Assembly: GCA_032718565.1 (NCBI GenBank)
Contig: JAVGVS010000760.1
Location: 1 to 64,000, forward strand
Direction: 5' to 3'
Length of the DNA stretch: 64,000 nucleotides
Source: Distichodus sexfasciatus
Taxonomy: Eukaryota; Chordata; Actinopteri; Characiformes; Distichodontidae
Both the position numbers and the translations under genes were made by a program. Below are positions 36,185 to 47,100 of this stretch, in pieces. The first letter of the stretch is position 1; every line of letters starts with the position of its first letter. Under the pieces are notes generated by a model. It made no database searches. It was not told the DNA's origin and saw nothing but the letters and a program-made list of their open reading frames with translations.

Positions 36185-38320
36185 GTCTATTCATCCATCC
36201 GTCTGTCTATCTAGCCATCTCAGTCTGTGTGTCTCCCTTTATCACAGTAATGATCACATGACTTTATTAAAGACATGATTAATAAACTACGGTGGTTTTG
36301 TGACAGGTATAAAGGAGAGGGTGTAATCCAGGGCAGTCCACATAAAGTGTGGGAGTGTTTAAAACCCGATCCCAACGGGTTACGCGTCAAATGGGACGAC
36401 AACGTGAAGAAATTTGAACTTCTTGAACAAGTCTCTGACGTGAGTTTCAGTCTTTCATAAATAACAAACACAGCTTTTACATGTGCGATGTGTGGGGTAA
36501 GGGTCGAACGATACGTTATTTTCAATACCGATTAACTAATCAAGGACACTGATAATCGATATTTTAATTCGGGCAACTTTAAATCATGTTTTTTACAAAG
36601 TACATTGAGCTGCCAGCTTCTGTGTCAAAATAACAAACTTTTAGTGCCTTCAGCTTTTAATTTTCATTACTTGCACAAAATAAATGAACGTATAAATGTT
36701 CATTACTTGCACATTTATACGTTCATTTATTTTATCTGAATATCGTGGACCGATAATGATAACCATAATCAGTGTTCCAAATCTAGAGTCGACTATGTTG
36801 TTCCACCACTGAGTACATCTCTACAGGGTGATTTTTCTTCGTCTCTCAGGACGTCACGGTTTGCAGAACGGTCACACCATCGGCCGCGATGGGCATTATA
36901 TCACCTCGAGACTTCGTTGATGTTATTTTAGTCAAGCAGTATGAAGATGGCACAATTACATCAAACGGTGAGTGGGATATTAATACCGTTCTTCTCTCTC
37001 TTTTCATATAAGATCCTGCTAAATCACAGGGAGAAACGGTAATATGAGTCCGCTAATGTGTTTTCGTCTCTCTCTTTGTCTCTTTCTTTATCTCCACAGC
37101 CACTCATGTGATCCATCCGTCCTGCCCGGTTCAGCCTGGATTCGTTCGTGGCTTCAATCATCCGTGTGGCTGCTTCTGCACGCCAGTGCCGGGGTAAGTT
37201 CCCAACGGGCCGGAATTCCTGGAATCTTTAGGCCGGAATAATTAGCAGCAGAAGTGGCCGAGGCGGTGTGGTGATGTGGTGCAGTTCCACTTACAGACTG
37301 GTGGTGGCAGTAAAGAGCAGTAAAGAGTAACTACATGTTTATAAAACTTTACCAAATTGTGTATAGATATATTATACTTTTATACAATATCACAATGTGG
37401 TACTGTTTTCTAATAGTCTGTATAATAGTGTTTATTGTATATTTGATATTTTTTACCTGTATTTTTACACTTTTTCAAAACGCTTCACGCTGTGATCTCA
37501 GCAAACACACACCTAAATAAGAAATCATTGTAAGAATTGTGTAAGGATGTTCAAGTTTTACTGAATTAACAGAATTTAGAATTTTTATAGACCTAAAAGT
37601 TCGACTGCAACGTCAAATTCACAGTTATAAAACTGTTTTTACACATTGAGTGTTCTAAAACTTACATAGAAGTTGAAATTCAGGTTAAATTAAAAGGGAA
37701 ATTTAGAAAGCTAAATCTAAAACAAAAAATTGTACAAAACTATAAATTCTAAAAATAGACATCAAACTGTTAAGGATAAATGTAATAGTTACTAATAGTT
37801 AAATAAAAATTGGAATGTTACTATTGACTTTTGCTTTTAAAATCTAGGAGATTTCAAGGAAGTAAAAAAATTAATGGAAAACCGAAGTTTAAAACCTGTA
37901 ATCAATGCAGTCTTGCTCTTGGGGATTATTTTAGTAATTTTTTAAATTCTGGTAATAATTTAAAAAATAACAATTCTGTTAAAAGTTCTCTTAAAAACAT
38001 ACTGCAGCCCCGTGTGTATGTGTGTGTGTGTGTTTCCGTCAGTCATTTTAAAATTGCAATGAGAGCAAACAAACCAAAAATAAAATAATCATTCAATAAT
38101 CATAATCAAGGTGAAATGTTCAATGAATTGTGACATGATTCTGCATGATTCTGTTTTTTGTTCTGTGTCTCGTAGTGATGCAGGTAAAACGCAGCTGATC
38201 AGCTTTTTCCAGACGGATCTTGGAGGTTTGCTGCCGCGTTCAGTCGTCGATTCCTTCTTTCCTGCCAGTATGAGCGAGTTTTACTCTAACCTCACTAAAG
38301 CTGTCAAATCCCTCAAATAG
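35450..38320 (+). CDS. stard5: stard5, StAR-related lipid transfer protein 5 (6 coding exons)
   Basis: The exons join to 209 residues (human STARD5 has 213), one START domain filling the whole protein with no signal peptide or membrane segment. STARD5 is a cytosolic carrier reported to bind cholesterol and bile acids in a hydrophobic pocket. Diagnostic blocks are WRPSSEFPGNVYKGEG (35-50), SAAMGIISPRDFVDVILVKQ (102-121), FVRGFNHPCGCFC (144-156) and VVDSFFPASMSEFY (about 183-196), all clearly closest to STARD5. The start ATG has a good context (AAAATGG) and matches the family N-terminus. Intron 1 has a GC donor. The gene is in the same orientation as tmc3 and convergent with il16, as in human. 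Confidence 0.96.
35540..35622 (+). other. stard5 intron 1, a GC-AG intron
   Basis: 83-bp intron starting gcaagt and ending tgtgtag. The GC donor is forced by the reading frame and by alignment of the CKKT/NEVVV junction with other STARD5 proteins. Confidence 0.8.
35623..35672 (+). CDS. stard5: stard5 coding exon 2
   Basis: Codes residues 31-47, NEVVVYWRPSSEFPGN and part of Val. The intron before it is 83 bp. Acceptor tgtgtag, donor gtaagt; ends in phase 2. Confidence 0.94.
35690..36080. repeat. Tandem TTCATTCA-type repeats in stard5 intron 2
   Basis: A degenerate 40-60-bp unit (TTCACTC, AAATCATGTGAACA, TAAAAAGTCATTAA) recurs, passing into perfect ATTC runs at 35918-35936 and 36026-36069. 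Confidence 0.75.
36142..36188. repeat. (CTAT)n microsatellite
   Basis: About 11 CTAT units followed by imperfect CTGTCTAT/CATC units, in stard5 intron 2. Confidence 0.92.
36307..36439 (+). CDS. stard5: stard5 coding exon 3
   Basis: Codes residues 47-91, from YKGEGVIQGSPHKVWECLKP to the end of LLEQVSD. It is the central START beta-sheet and contains the conserved LRVKWDDNV. Acceptor gacag, donor gtgagt. Confidence 0.95.
36500..36800. repeat. Dispersed repeat with CGATA phrases and a perfect hairpin
   Basis: Starts GGGTCGAACGATACG, shares CTGATAATCGATATT-type phrases with 43397-43520, and includes a 22-bp perfect inverted repeat (36677-36698 with 36712-36733, 13-base loop). Sits in stard5 intron 3. 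Confidence 0.6.
36850..36967 (+). CDS. stard5: stard5 coding exon 4
   Basis: Codes residues 92-131, including SAAMGIISPRDFVDVILVKQ and YEDGTITSN, the most conserved STARD4/5/6 block. Acceptor tctcag, donor gtgagt; ends in phase 1. Confidence 0.96.
37100..37193 (+). CDS. stard5: stard5 coding exon 5
   Basis: Codes residues 131-162, ATHVIHPSCPVQPGFVRGFN then HPCGCFCTPVPG. The HPCGCFC cysteine cluster is a STARD5-type feature. Acceptor ccacag, donor gtaagt; ends in phase 2. Confidence 0.96.
37194..38175. other. stard5 intron 5: AT-rich, nothing recognised
   Basis: 982-bp intron with a short GT run near 38021. Repeated AAATTTAGAA/TCTAAAA phrases but no element boundaries. Confidence 0.4.
38176..38320 (+). 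CDS. stard5: stard5 coding exon 6 (stop)
   Basis: Codes residues 162-209, GDAGKTQLISFFQTDLGGLL through the C-terminal alpha helix that closes the START pocket, ending VKSLK and TAG. Acceptor tcgtag. A polyadenylation signal AATAAA lies 134 bases after the stop (38454-38459). Confidence 0.96.
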
Positions 38321-38453
38321 CACTTACAGCACTTTCTCCTCAACTTCTGAACATAATCCAGAATATAATTTCTGATCATTTTAAGCACTTGGGGTTTAGT
38401 GTTTATAATTCCAGATTAAAATGTGAACAGAAGAACTTCTACAGGAAACTCAG

Positions 38454-38459
38454 AATAAA
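38454..38459 (+). terminator. Likely stard5 polyadenylation signal
   Basis: AATAAA, 134 bases after the stard5 stop and just before the terminal repeat of a transposon-like element. A second AATAAA occurs at 39894-39899. Which one is used cannot be told from sequence. Confidence 0.45.
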
Positions 38460-39508
38460 CTGTGAGTCAAGAACGGGAGCTCACTACTTCTAGATAGATT
38501 TTTACTCGAAACACTATTACAGAGCGCTGCTCCTCCTCCATTTTTTGTGCTAGAAACTTTGTTCCAACTCTAAAACGGTCGCCTATAGCAGTGTGTGTTA
38601 CTCAGTGGTCCCCAATTATCTTTCCCTGAGGGCCAAATTATGTAAAGCAAGTCAGACTGAGGGCCAATAAATCCACATCACAAAACCGAAACTAGACATA
38701 ATTACTAGAAACAGTAGAAACGTGTCTGTTTTATTGGCTTGCAGAGTTTTTATTTTATTTTATAAAATGAGTTGCTTTTGGCCTTTCTGGAAGAGAACTA
38801 CGTTTTTGTGCATGACGGCGTTCCATATGAGAGTCATGAGCACTAACGCATGTTTACATCACAAATAATGTAATTAATGCGTTTTTACCCAATTACTTCA
38901 GTTTTTGTGCACGTTATTAAATAATTTCCCATACAGAGTAATGAATATTATGTCCAGTAAGTTCAAAGTCTGTTATCGTAACTGTTATCGTTAAGATTTC
39001 ACTCACTCTTAAGGACTAGCGGAGACGTCATCCCACTGACGTGGAGATCACTAATCACAGATGGCCATAGGTAGTGCTCATGTCTGTTTACCTTTGTTGC
39101 CAATGTGACGTGAGGAGCCAGGTATATCACTAGCTCGGGCTGGATCTGGCCTGCGGGCCATTTGGGGACCACGGGTGTAGCTTATCTATACTGTGAACAG
39201 TCAAATGGGAAAAGTAACTCAAAGCAGAAATCTATGAATTGAATCGTGAATGCTTTATGAATCGTGAATGAATTTTTTAATTGAATCGTGAGCCCAAGAA
39301 TCGGAATTGAATTGTGAGATTTTCTGAATCGTGCACCCCTATTAGCTACAGCTTTCATGGTGTGATGGGCAGCATCATAATCACTTTGTTTTTAATAATC
39401 GCTCATTTAATTCTGAATTTAACAGTGAAAGAATTCCGAAAATCGATCAACATTTGCCAAAGTTATGACCAAAACTCATACAGAGCTCCCTGTTTATGAC
39501 TCACAGTT
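38458..39508. mobile_element. Tc1-like non-autonomous element, with nested hAT
   Basis: Inverted ends AACTGTGAGTCAAGAACGGG and the complement of AACTGTGAGTCATAAACAGG. Same family as 29581-30440. It is interrupted by the hAT-like element at 38603-39174 and by a GAATCGTGA-rich fragment near 39230-39340. Confidence 0.65.
38603..39174. mobile_element. hAT-like non-autonomous element (572 bp)
   Basis: Starts CAGTGGTCCCCAATTATC and ends GCCATTTGGGGACCACGG. Flanking octamers GTGTTACT and GTGTAGCT agree at 6 of 8 positions. CAGTGGTCCCCAA termini are typical of a large fish hAT group. Confidence 0.75.
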
Positions 39509-39988
39509 AAATTAGATTTGCATAAATATTTAATGTCATATTTAATCCTCTGGTGGAGGTGACGGTACAGGAAGGTTCGGAACGACCTTGTTATTTCAGG
39601 ATTTCAAATGGAACGAACGCTGCAAGTTTTTTGGGAAAATTGAGTCCTTTTTATTTATCATACTCATGCACATGGCAGAACAGCTGAAGTACTGTATGTC
39701 TACTGGAGCTCATGTTGTAAAGTTTGGACCTGGACTTTAGACTCGTACATTCCATACCTCTGTGTTTTGTAAATTTGTATAAGTGTGGCTGTGACTACAG
39801 ATGAGCAAATATTACTAAACTCCTACGTTATGCAGCTGCTGTTGTTACAGTCTGGGCTTTTTAGAAAAATATGGTTCATTTGGACTCTCTATAAATAAAG
39901 CACATCAGCAGTAATTCACAAAAATGTAGATGATTTTAATTGGCTGTTAGTTGTAGTCGTAGTTGTGAACACTGGAGTACAAGTTTTA

Positions 39989-39994
39989 TATATA

Positions 39995-40082
<88 letters not shown>

Positions 40083-40083
40083 T
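39989..40083. repeat. (TA)n microsatellite with CA end
   Basis: About 80 bases of TATA, then 9 CA units, in the stard5-il16 spacer. Confidence 0.92.
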
Positions 40084-41049
40084 ACAGTATATATATAAGT
40101 AGGTAAAATCTACTTACTTAATAAATTTAATAAATAAATAGTATATATAGGTAGATAGACAAAAGCATTAAGAATGAAGAAAGGAGCAGAAATATCACTG
40201 TGATGTTTGCACACTAATTGAAAACTTGAATGGTTTGACAGTGACAGATGAGGGATTAATTCTGTGTGTGTGTGTATGTGTGTAGATTCTGTTGCATGTG
40301 TGTTTGACGTGTGATGTGTGTGTGTCCTGCATCTATAGCATGATCGTCTGTTTTTGCATGTTCATTGACTTTTATTAATTTCTTTTTATAATTTCTTCAC
40401 AGATTTACACACATTAGGTTCGTCCCATTATACCGGGTCATAAACACCATTGTTTTTAGAAACTGATATTCTGGGTAATAAATTAATTTTTAAATGTGCT
40501 GCCAAACTGGGACTCAACACAGTTTTCTAATTGACTTTTTTACGCATGTAATTAATTTAGAAAATTTCAGGGAGCGATTCTTTTTAATGTTTTTAACGTT
40601 ATATAATAATGGTTCTCATGTTGTTACTTTTAACACAAAACAATGCTCTCTCTTCATATTTTTATTTTCTCTCAGCATTCCGCTTCCCCATTCACTCTTT
40701 TCTTCCTCTCTTCATCCTTCCTTTTGTTTTTCTCTTCACTTCTTCCCTTCTTTTCTTCCTATTATTACTAATACCCCCATCTATTTTCTGTCATTCACTG
40801 CTTCCTCTCTCTCTCTCTCTCTCTCATCCTAATTCCTTCCTTCTGTTATTTTTCCCTCTGCTTGATTAGTGATTATCGGTATCAGTGTTGCGCATTTGAC
40901 CAATTATTTCCGTTTTTTCTTTTGTCCAACGTTGTTATTCATCATTTTACCCCCATTAATCATGTACCGTTATATAATATGCCTTCAGTGTGCTGCTTGC
41001 AATAAAAAAAACAATTCTGTAAAACCACAATTTTAGTCCATTAAATAGG
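40084..41049. other. stard5-il16 spacer: low-complexity, no gene
   Basis: GT-rich near 40262-40325, then a pyrimidine-rich stretch (about 40650-40860) with CT repeats. No coding signal. Confidence 0.45.
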
Positions 41050-41110
41050 TTTACATTTAAATGATGTTTTAAGAAAGTACAGCAGTCAACTTGTGTTGTT
41101 TATATCATTT

Positions 41111-41554
41111 TTATTTGGGTAGTTTTAGGAAATTTAAAAATGAGTTATACACTATCCTCTGATATATTAGGAAATTACTCTGTGCAATAAAAAGATTTTT
41201 AAAAATGCAACACATTCTGATTGTCTTGAGGTTTATTTCATTTTGGTGCACTGCCTTTTTCCAGAACCTAATAAATAAATAAAATTCCCATTTCTCTAAA
41301 CAAGGCACATTTTCGTTATCTGAAATTATTGCATTTTCTCCAGAGTCGGCCTGCAATAAATCTGCCACAAGTATACAAATTAAAACCCAATTTGAATATT
41401 GCCCAAGACCCCGGTATGGCTTAGTTTGTAATCTTACACGCCTTGTGTATATTACACCCAAAAATGGGACCTTTATACCTCTGCCCATAAATCCATAACT
41501 ACATGTGCATTGAGAATCAATATGCAATAAAGTGATAATTATTTTGATCATCAC
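41111..41554 (-). other. Unrecognised open reading frame of 147 codons
   Basis: An uninterrupted minus-strand frame in AT-rich spacer DNA. The product has a charged middle (DSGENAIISDNENVPCLEKW) and an Ile/Phe/Asn-rich end; no domain, signal peptide or splice context is recognised. Could be a decayed transposon ORF or chance. Confidence 0.2.
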
Positions 41555-42181
41555 ACCTTAAAGGAGTAGCTACAAAAACAAACCATCACAATGATATTTT
41601 GATATTAATGATAAATGACGACTTAGGAGGAAATAACAAATGTCAATTTGTGATCAATTTAAGTTTTGTTTTTTGTTTTTTTTTTAATGGAAAAACAAGT
41701 GGAAAAGAATAGAAGTTGAAAGTCAGTGTCGATGAATCTTGTCAACAAAGCTTTTGTATTTGTGAATTTGGTTTGCTGTAGTAGCCCGTTGTTTACGCCG
41801 TTTAATATAATAATGAAATAATAATAAAAGCTAAATTAATTCTAAACACAAATTTATAGCTGTGACATGAAAACTGTCCGTGTAGAAATAAATGCATTAA
41901 AGTGAATGGGGAAAGAAGGAGGGATGATAAAAGTAAGAAAAAGACGAGTGCGGGTGGAAACAGGTAAGTTGAGGGTAAAGTTCAGTGAGGCGGCATTAGA
42001 AGCGTGTGAAAACAGGTGAATTGATAATGGAGAAAACCAATGGGAAAAATAAATGACAGGAAAAAAGGATGAAAAAGATGAGTGCGGGTCATGACTGTTA
42101 CAGATATGTGAAGAGGGCGATGGGCCCTCGAATCACATGGAATTTGGTGACTTTGTGAAGGACAGCAGCCGCACAGTAAAC

Positions 42182-42608
42182 CAGATCCTCCAGGATTTCG
42201 CCATGTTGCAAACGCAAATTCAGCCAATCACCACGAATTCATTACTACCGTACAATTCTGACCAATCACCACAACTTTTATGCGCATTTTTGACTGAATC
42301 ATTGTCAAGTTTCTACAAGCAATATCGCCAGCAAACCTACCTCTTTGTTACGCTTTAGAAGACGCAGGAAACGTGATAAAAACGCCTCACATTTACCTTC
42401 AAAAATAACTAAATGATTAATGGTTAATAAAAATAAAAGTGGCTTTGTTCCCTTCATTATCAAATTAACTGTTTAAGAATCATTGTAAAGAGGGACAAAT
42501 CATATTTATTGCAACAAAAACGCTCATCGCAGTTAAAAAAATGCCAGAAAATCAGACATTTTAGGCTGCAACAATCTCAAAAAGACCTGCGAAATCCTGG
42601 AGGAACTG
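42182..42608. mobile_element. MITE family 'GGATTTCGC', copy 3 (reverse)
   Basis: Starts CAGATCCTCCAGGATTTCGC and ends GCGAAATCCTGGAGGAACTG. The internal order is inverted relative to copies 1 and 2 (AACGCAAATTCAGCCAATC first, then ACGCTTTAGAAGACGCAGG). Confidence 0.85.
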
Positions 42609-43396
42609 GTAATGCGTGGAAATTTGAGTCTATGTTAGTCTATGGGGAAAAACTGGACGGAACAATGGACAGAACTGGCTAACCCAGTCCACGATCAAAA
42701 ATACAAGCAGGCCAAGGTACTATAAACCACACATTTCAGAGTCGGAACGAACCTTCTAGCACAAAACGTGTCCGAAAAAGGGGAATAAAAATCGGATAAC
42801 GATATGAGAGCCCACCGCAGTAACATAATTATCGGCAAAGGTATGAAAGTCCCTTTTTTTGGATGCACAGTGTATGTAAACCCATCATCATACATCAATA
42901 AACCAAAATCTTAACTGCAAACCAGTTTAAATCCTCTGGTTAGATGCAAGTATTTCAGTATTTATATACAAGCTTTGTGCAAATCTCTTTATTAAAGCAG
43001 ATGAACTTTGTGTACCATCACAATCCCTGACTGTGTTTTCTTGACAATATAAAAGCAATATTTTATAACTGTTTAAGACGTCCATCAACACAATGCGCAG
43101 GAAAACATCAGTCATAAACACTGTAATCCTGAATTCATTCCTTAATTTCTAAAAACATCTCCAAAGCTGTGTGGAACTGTTGAGAAAATGTCTATCAGCA
43201 TCAGATAAGGTTATGACGTTTTCTTAGTTTGTAGTTATTATAATTTTATAAATCTATAAACAGGCAATTCTGGAAGTCTATTTTAATATTCCATAACCTT
43301 GTAAAACTGCAAGGCTTATAAACATTCCCACTGCTGTTAGGCATTCAGATAATAAGAAAAACAAAGAGAAGTGTGTAGAAAGATTTAGAGTCTCAG

Positions 43397-43740
43397 CTCC
43401 ATTAGGGGTCGACCGATACAGGTTTTTCACAACCAATATCGATTATGATTAATCAAGGAGACCGATAATCAATAGATTCCACCGACATATTCAAATTTAT
43501 AATAACAAACACCTCCAAACAAACATTTAAGTCTGAGAAATTTTCATAATGTTCTAAGTACAAAAAGTGCAATTATTTGGTTAAGTCTTGGTTTAAAAAA
43601 TGACAGCAATAATCATAAAAACACTAAATAATCAGTCAACCCTTAATGTCAATTTAGTCTTAATGAAGGCATAATCTGTATTACAGTCTGTTTATTATAA
43701 TCTTAATCTGCATTATAAAAGCGTTTTTGCTCTGCCATGA
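43397..43740. repeat. Dispersed repeat fragment with TCGACCGATA start
   Basis: TTAGGGGTCGACCGATACAG followed by AATATCGATTATGATTAATC and GACCGATAATCAATAGATT resembles the repeat at 36500-36800 and 32060-32150. The right boundary is not clear. Confidence 0.5.
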
Positions 43741-43878
43741 CACACAAGATGGGTAGTTACTGTATTTTTGTTATTATAATTATTATAATAAATAATAATA
43801 ATAATGACATATATTATTATTATTATTAATAAAGATAATTTAATAATAATTTTGGTTACAATCTTAGCGCCTGTTCTA

Positions 43879-43880
43879 CC

Positions 43881-43941
<61 letters not shown>

Positions 43942-43942
43942 C
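43879..43942. repeat. (ATT)n microsatellite in the il16 3' UTR
   Basis: About 20 ATT units whose right end is only 4 bases from the il16 stop codon. On the il16 strand the repeat is (AAT)n right after TAA. Confidence 0.93.
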
Positions 43943-43946
43943 ATTT

Positions 43947-44113
43947 TTAGCTCTCTTCTTCCTTTTTTCTCCTAACGATGGCTGTGAAAGGTCCGTCATC
44001 AAGGCCTTTAATAAGACTCCAGGCCTCAAAACGTGCAAGATGCTGAAGCAGCAAGTCCTGCACCTGCAGCAGCTCATCACCAACCTGCAGCCCCCGCTGC
44101 TCTGCTGTACTGC
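43947..44113 (-). CDS. il16: il16 coding exon r (PDZ4, stop)
   Basis: Codes residues 1211-1265: STAEQRGLQVGDELLQVQDL, then HLARFEAWSLIKGLDDGPF and the basic C-terminus IVRRKKEEES, then TAA. The RRK near the end corresponds to the RRKS region implicated in CD4 interaction in human. Acceptor ctacag. An AAT microsatellite begins within a few bases of the stop. Confidence 0.96.
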
Positions 44114-47100
44114 CTGTAGACACACAATTAACCTCTCTATTAGTAAAACAAAACAGTAATAAATCTGACCAGCACAGGGACATGTACGGCTTCACGTTAA
44201 GTTTTCAGCTCCAGCTGCACTCGTACCTGTGTAAATTCTGTTGATGGTAAGAGGTTTATCGCCGTTAATTGAACCTTTTCCACCCTCCAGACTAAAACCC
44301 ACTCCACCTGCAACTTTCTCCAGCTGCAGGGTCAGAACGTCGCCTCCTTCATCTGCACGGACAGAAAATTATATTATAATTTATCATTGATATTTTTTGA
44401 TTATCTGTTGCTACAGTATTTTTCGGACCTGAGATTCCGGTCTCCGTGCCAGTGCCGGCAGTCACGTCATTGTCGTTAGCGTTTGTGCCAGTCTGAGCAT
44501 CTTTACTCTTACACACCACCACCACGGCCTGACGATGGTCCCGGGCCTGTCGGAGCGTTGCCATGGCGTCACTGTGCGTCACGTTCTTCAGTGTCTGACC
44601 GTTGATGGACAGAACCTCATCCCCTTTCTCGATGGTGCCCTCCTCAGCGGCCAGGCCATGAGGAAACACCTTGTGGACCTGGAAAATTCGATAAAAGAGA
44701 TTTGTCATATCCGTGACCCTCTGATGACAGGGTCAACTTCCTAAATGCTACGTTACCAACTGCCCCCGAAGGAGCCATGGGCAATGCCCGAGGAGCAGTG
44801 CTTGACAATGGTACCTTGCTTGAGTACCTCAGTGATACCTGTAACTGTCCGGAACTTGAACCAGTGATACTCCATTGCCAGAACCATTTTAAACCAGTTA
44901 GCAGTTCACAGTATCCTTCTGCGGTGGTGTAAGAGGAGATTAGCAGCGCTAAAACGTAATGTGCATATTCCACTCACCGTAGTGGCCTTGTTCTCCCGAT
45001 CGATGCCTCCAGCGATGCTGAAACCCAAACCTGCTCCCTCCTCCTTGTGCAGAATCACCACGTGGATATCTTCCAGTTGCTGATGGACCACAACAACGTA
45101 AACATGTTAGCAAGAGAAGGATTTCCGCTACATCTTAGCCACTTAAGAGTGTGGCAGCCGTAATAAAGTACAGCTAGAGTAAAAACAATTTTGCGATGAT
45201 AGTATAAACTAACAAAGTCGATACGGGTTCACATTAGATTTCTTCTCATTATCTTGAGACACTTTGAACTTGATGCGAAAAGCAACTTTCAGGAAAGTTA
45301 GCAAGTTAGTTTCCTAATGAATGTTAAAATGTTAAACTTAACAATAGTTTTTATTTAAGACTAACCATATCATGAGTCAAGATTAGATTCCGTCTCATTA
45401 TCTCAAGATCATAATGAGATCTTGACACATTATGAGCAACTCATAAGGTATTTTGAAGTTGTGGTCGCAAGATAAGTTATTTTCAAGAGATTACGACTTA
45501 TAACAAAAGACATTTTCAAGAGATTGTAAGTTATTGTTCTTGAAAACTCTACATTACAATAGTTTTTTCCTTAAGGTAACAAAAGTCATTCTATCAAGAT
45601 CGCATGATAATAAAAGTCATTTTCAAGTAATTACGACTTAATTCTTGTGGAAGTCATAATGGAAGTCATTTTTGTCATGTTATTTTGTCATGATTTCGAT
45701 ATATAACAGAAGTCTTTTGCTCGAGATCACAACTTATTTTTTCCTTGATCTCTACGTTATTTTGTAAAGTTGTTTTCTCAAGATCACAAGTTATTTTTTC
45801 GTGATCTCAACATAATGAATGTCATTTCATTTTAGAGATCATGCGCTATTTTTAAAAAACATTTATCTGATTGCAAATGTCTAATCCTCCTTTTCAAATG
45901 ATCAACACTAATAATTCACCATTCACCAACTTGTGACAGCTATAATAAAAGGACGCTTTCGTCCATGATGATAAATTGCTGAGATACTAAACCTGTTATG
46001 ATCACAGACAGAAATAACTTGTGATCTTGAGAAAACAACTTTTATCTTGAGATCGTGAGAAAAATAATTAGCAATTGTTGTTTTTCCTCAACTAAACCTG
46101 ACTCGAGTTCTTGAAACAGCAACTTCTCTTATTTAAAGCATGAAAAAATAACTTGAAGACCAGAAGAAGAATAATGATGACGTGGTGTTGTATATTGGCT
46201 TAACGCTGATCGCCGGTTGCTGTTACAGCAACTTCCAGAATGGGTCGTAGCTAAGAGCCTCTGACCGACAGCTTCGCAAACTCGATTACTAAGTCACTAA
46301 TTGGTGTCTAATGGATCGCTGCAGATTCTGTTTTGCGAATCCCTTATCAGAATTTTTTCTCTCTAATTTATTTTACCAAAGCAGTGAACATTCTGTGAAC
46401 AGCAGCTCCTTTATCTTCTGAGAAGTGCTGCCGTTTTAAGTGGTATGTGGCATAGATGTGTGATCGTTATCATCACCAATATCTAGCAAAAAGATTTTCT
46501 CGCCTTCTTGGTATGTGTTGTATACTCTGAAATGTGTTGCTACATAAACTAGGAAAAGCTGCACTTTGCCTTTAAGCTGCACGTTGTAGTAGTGTTGTAG
46601 TACTCAAGACCAGTTTTTGAAAGTATCAGCCTTGTCATAAACTCGGTCCTTGAATTCAAACCAGCGACCTTCAGATTACGAGATGAACATCCTAACTGTT
46701 ACGCTATCAACTGCCCCGAAAAGCAACTCATTTCATAGGCCAAAATGAGTGCAAATCGGCTCAAAATTACCAAGAACTTTTCAATTGATCTGATTTGTTT
46801 CCCATTTTATAATATTGGAGAGTAACCAACAGGGAAAAATAAATGTTGAAAAATGCCATAGAATGTCTCTGCATAATAAACTGGCGGCAGTCCTCATGAG
46901 AGCCAGTTTCGTCACTGTGTTCGATGGTTTTCATGACTGCACTTGAGGATACATTCAACGTTCTTGAAAATTTCCAGATTGACTGACCTTCATGTCTTAA
47001 AGTAATGATGGACTGTGGCTTCTCTTTACTTAGTTGAGTGGTTCTTGCCGTAAAGTGGAGGAGAACAGTAGTCAAATAGGACTATTCACTGTGTACCAAC

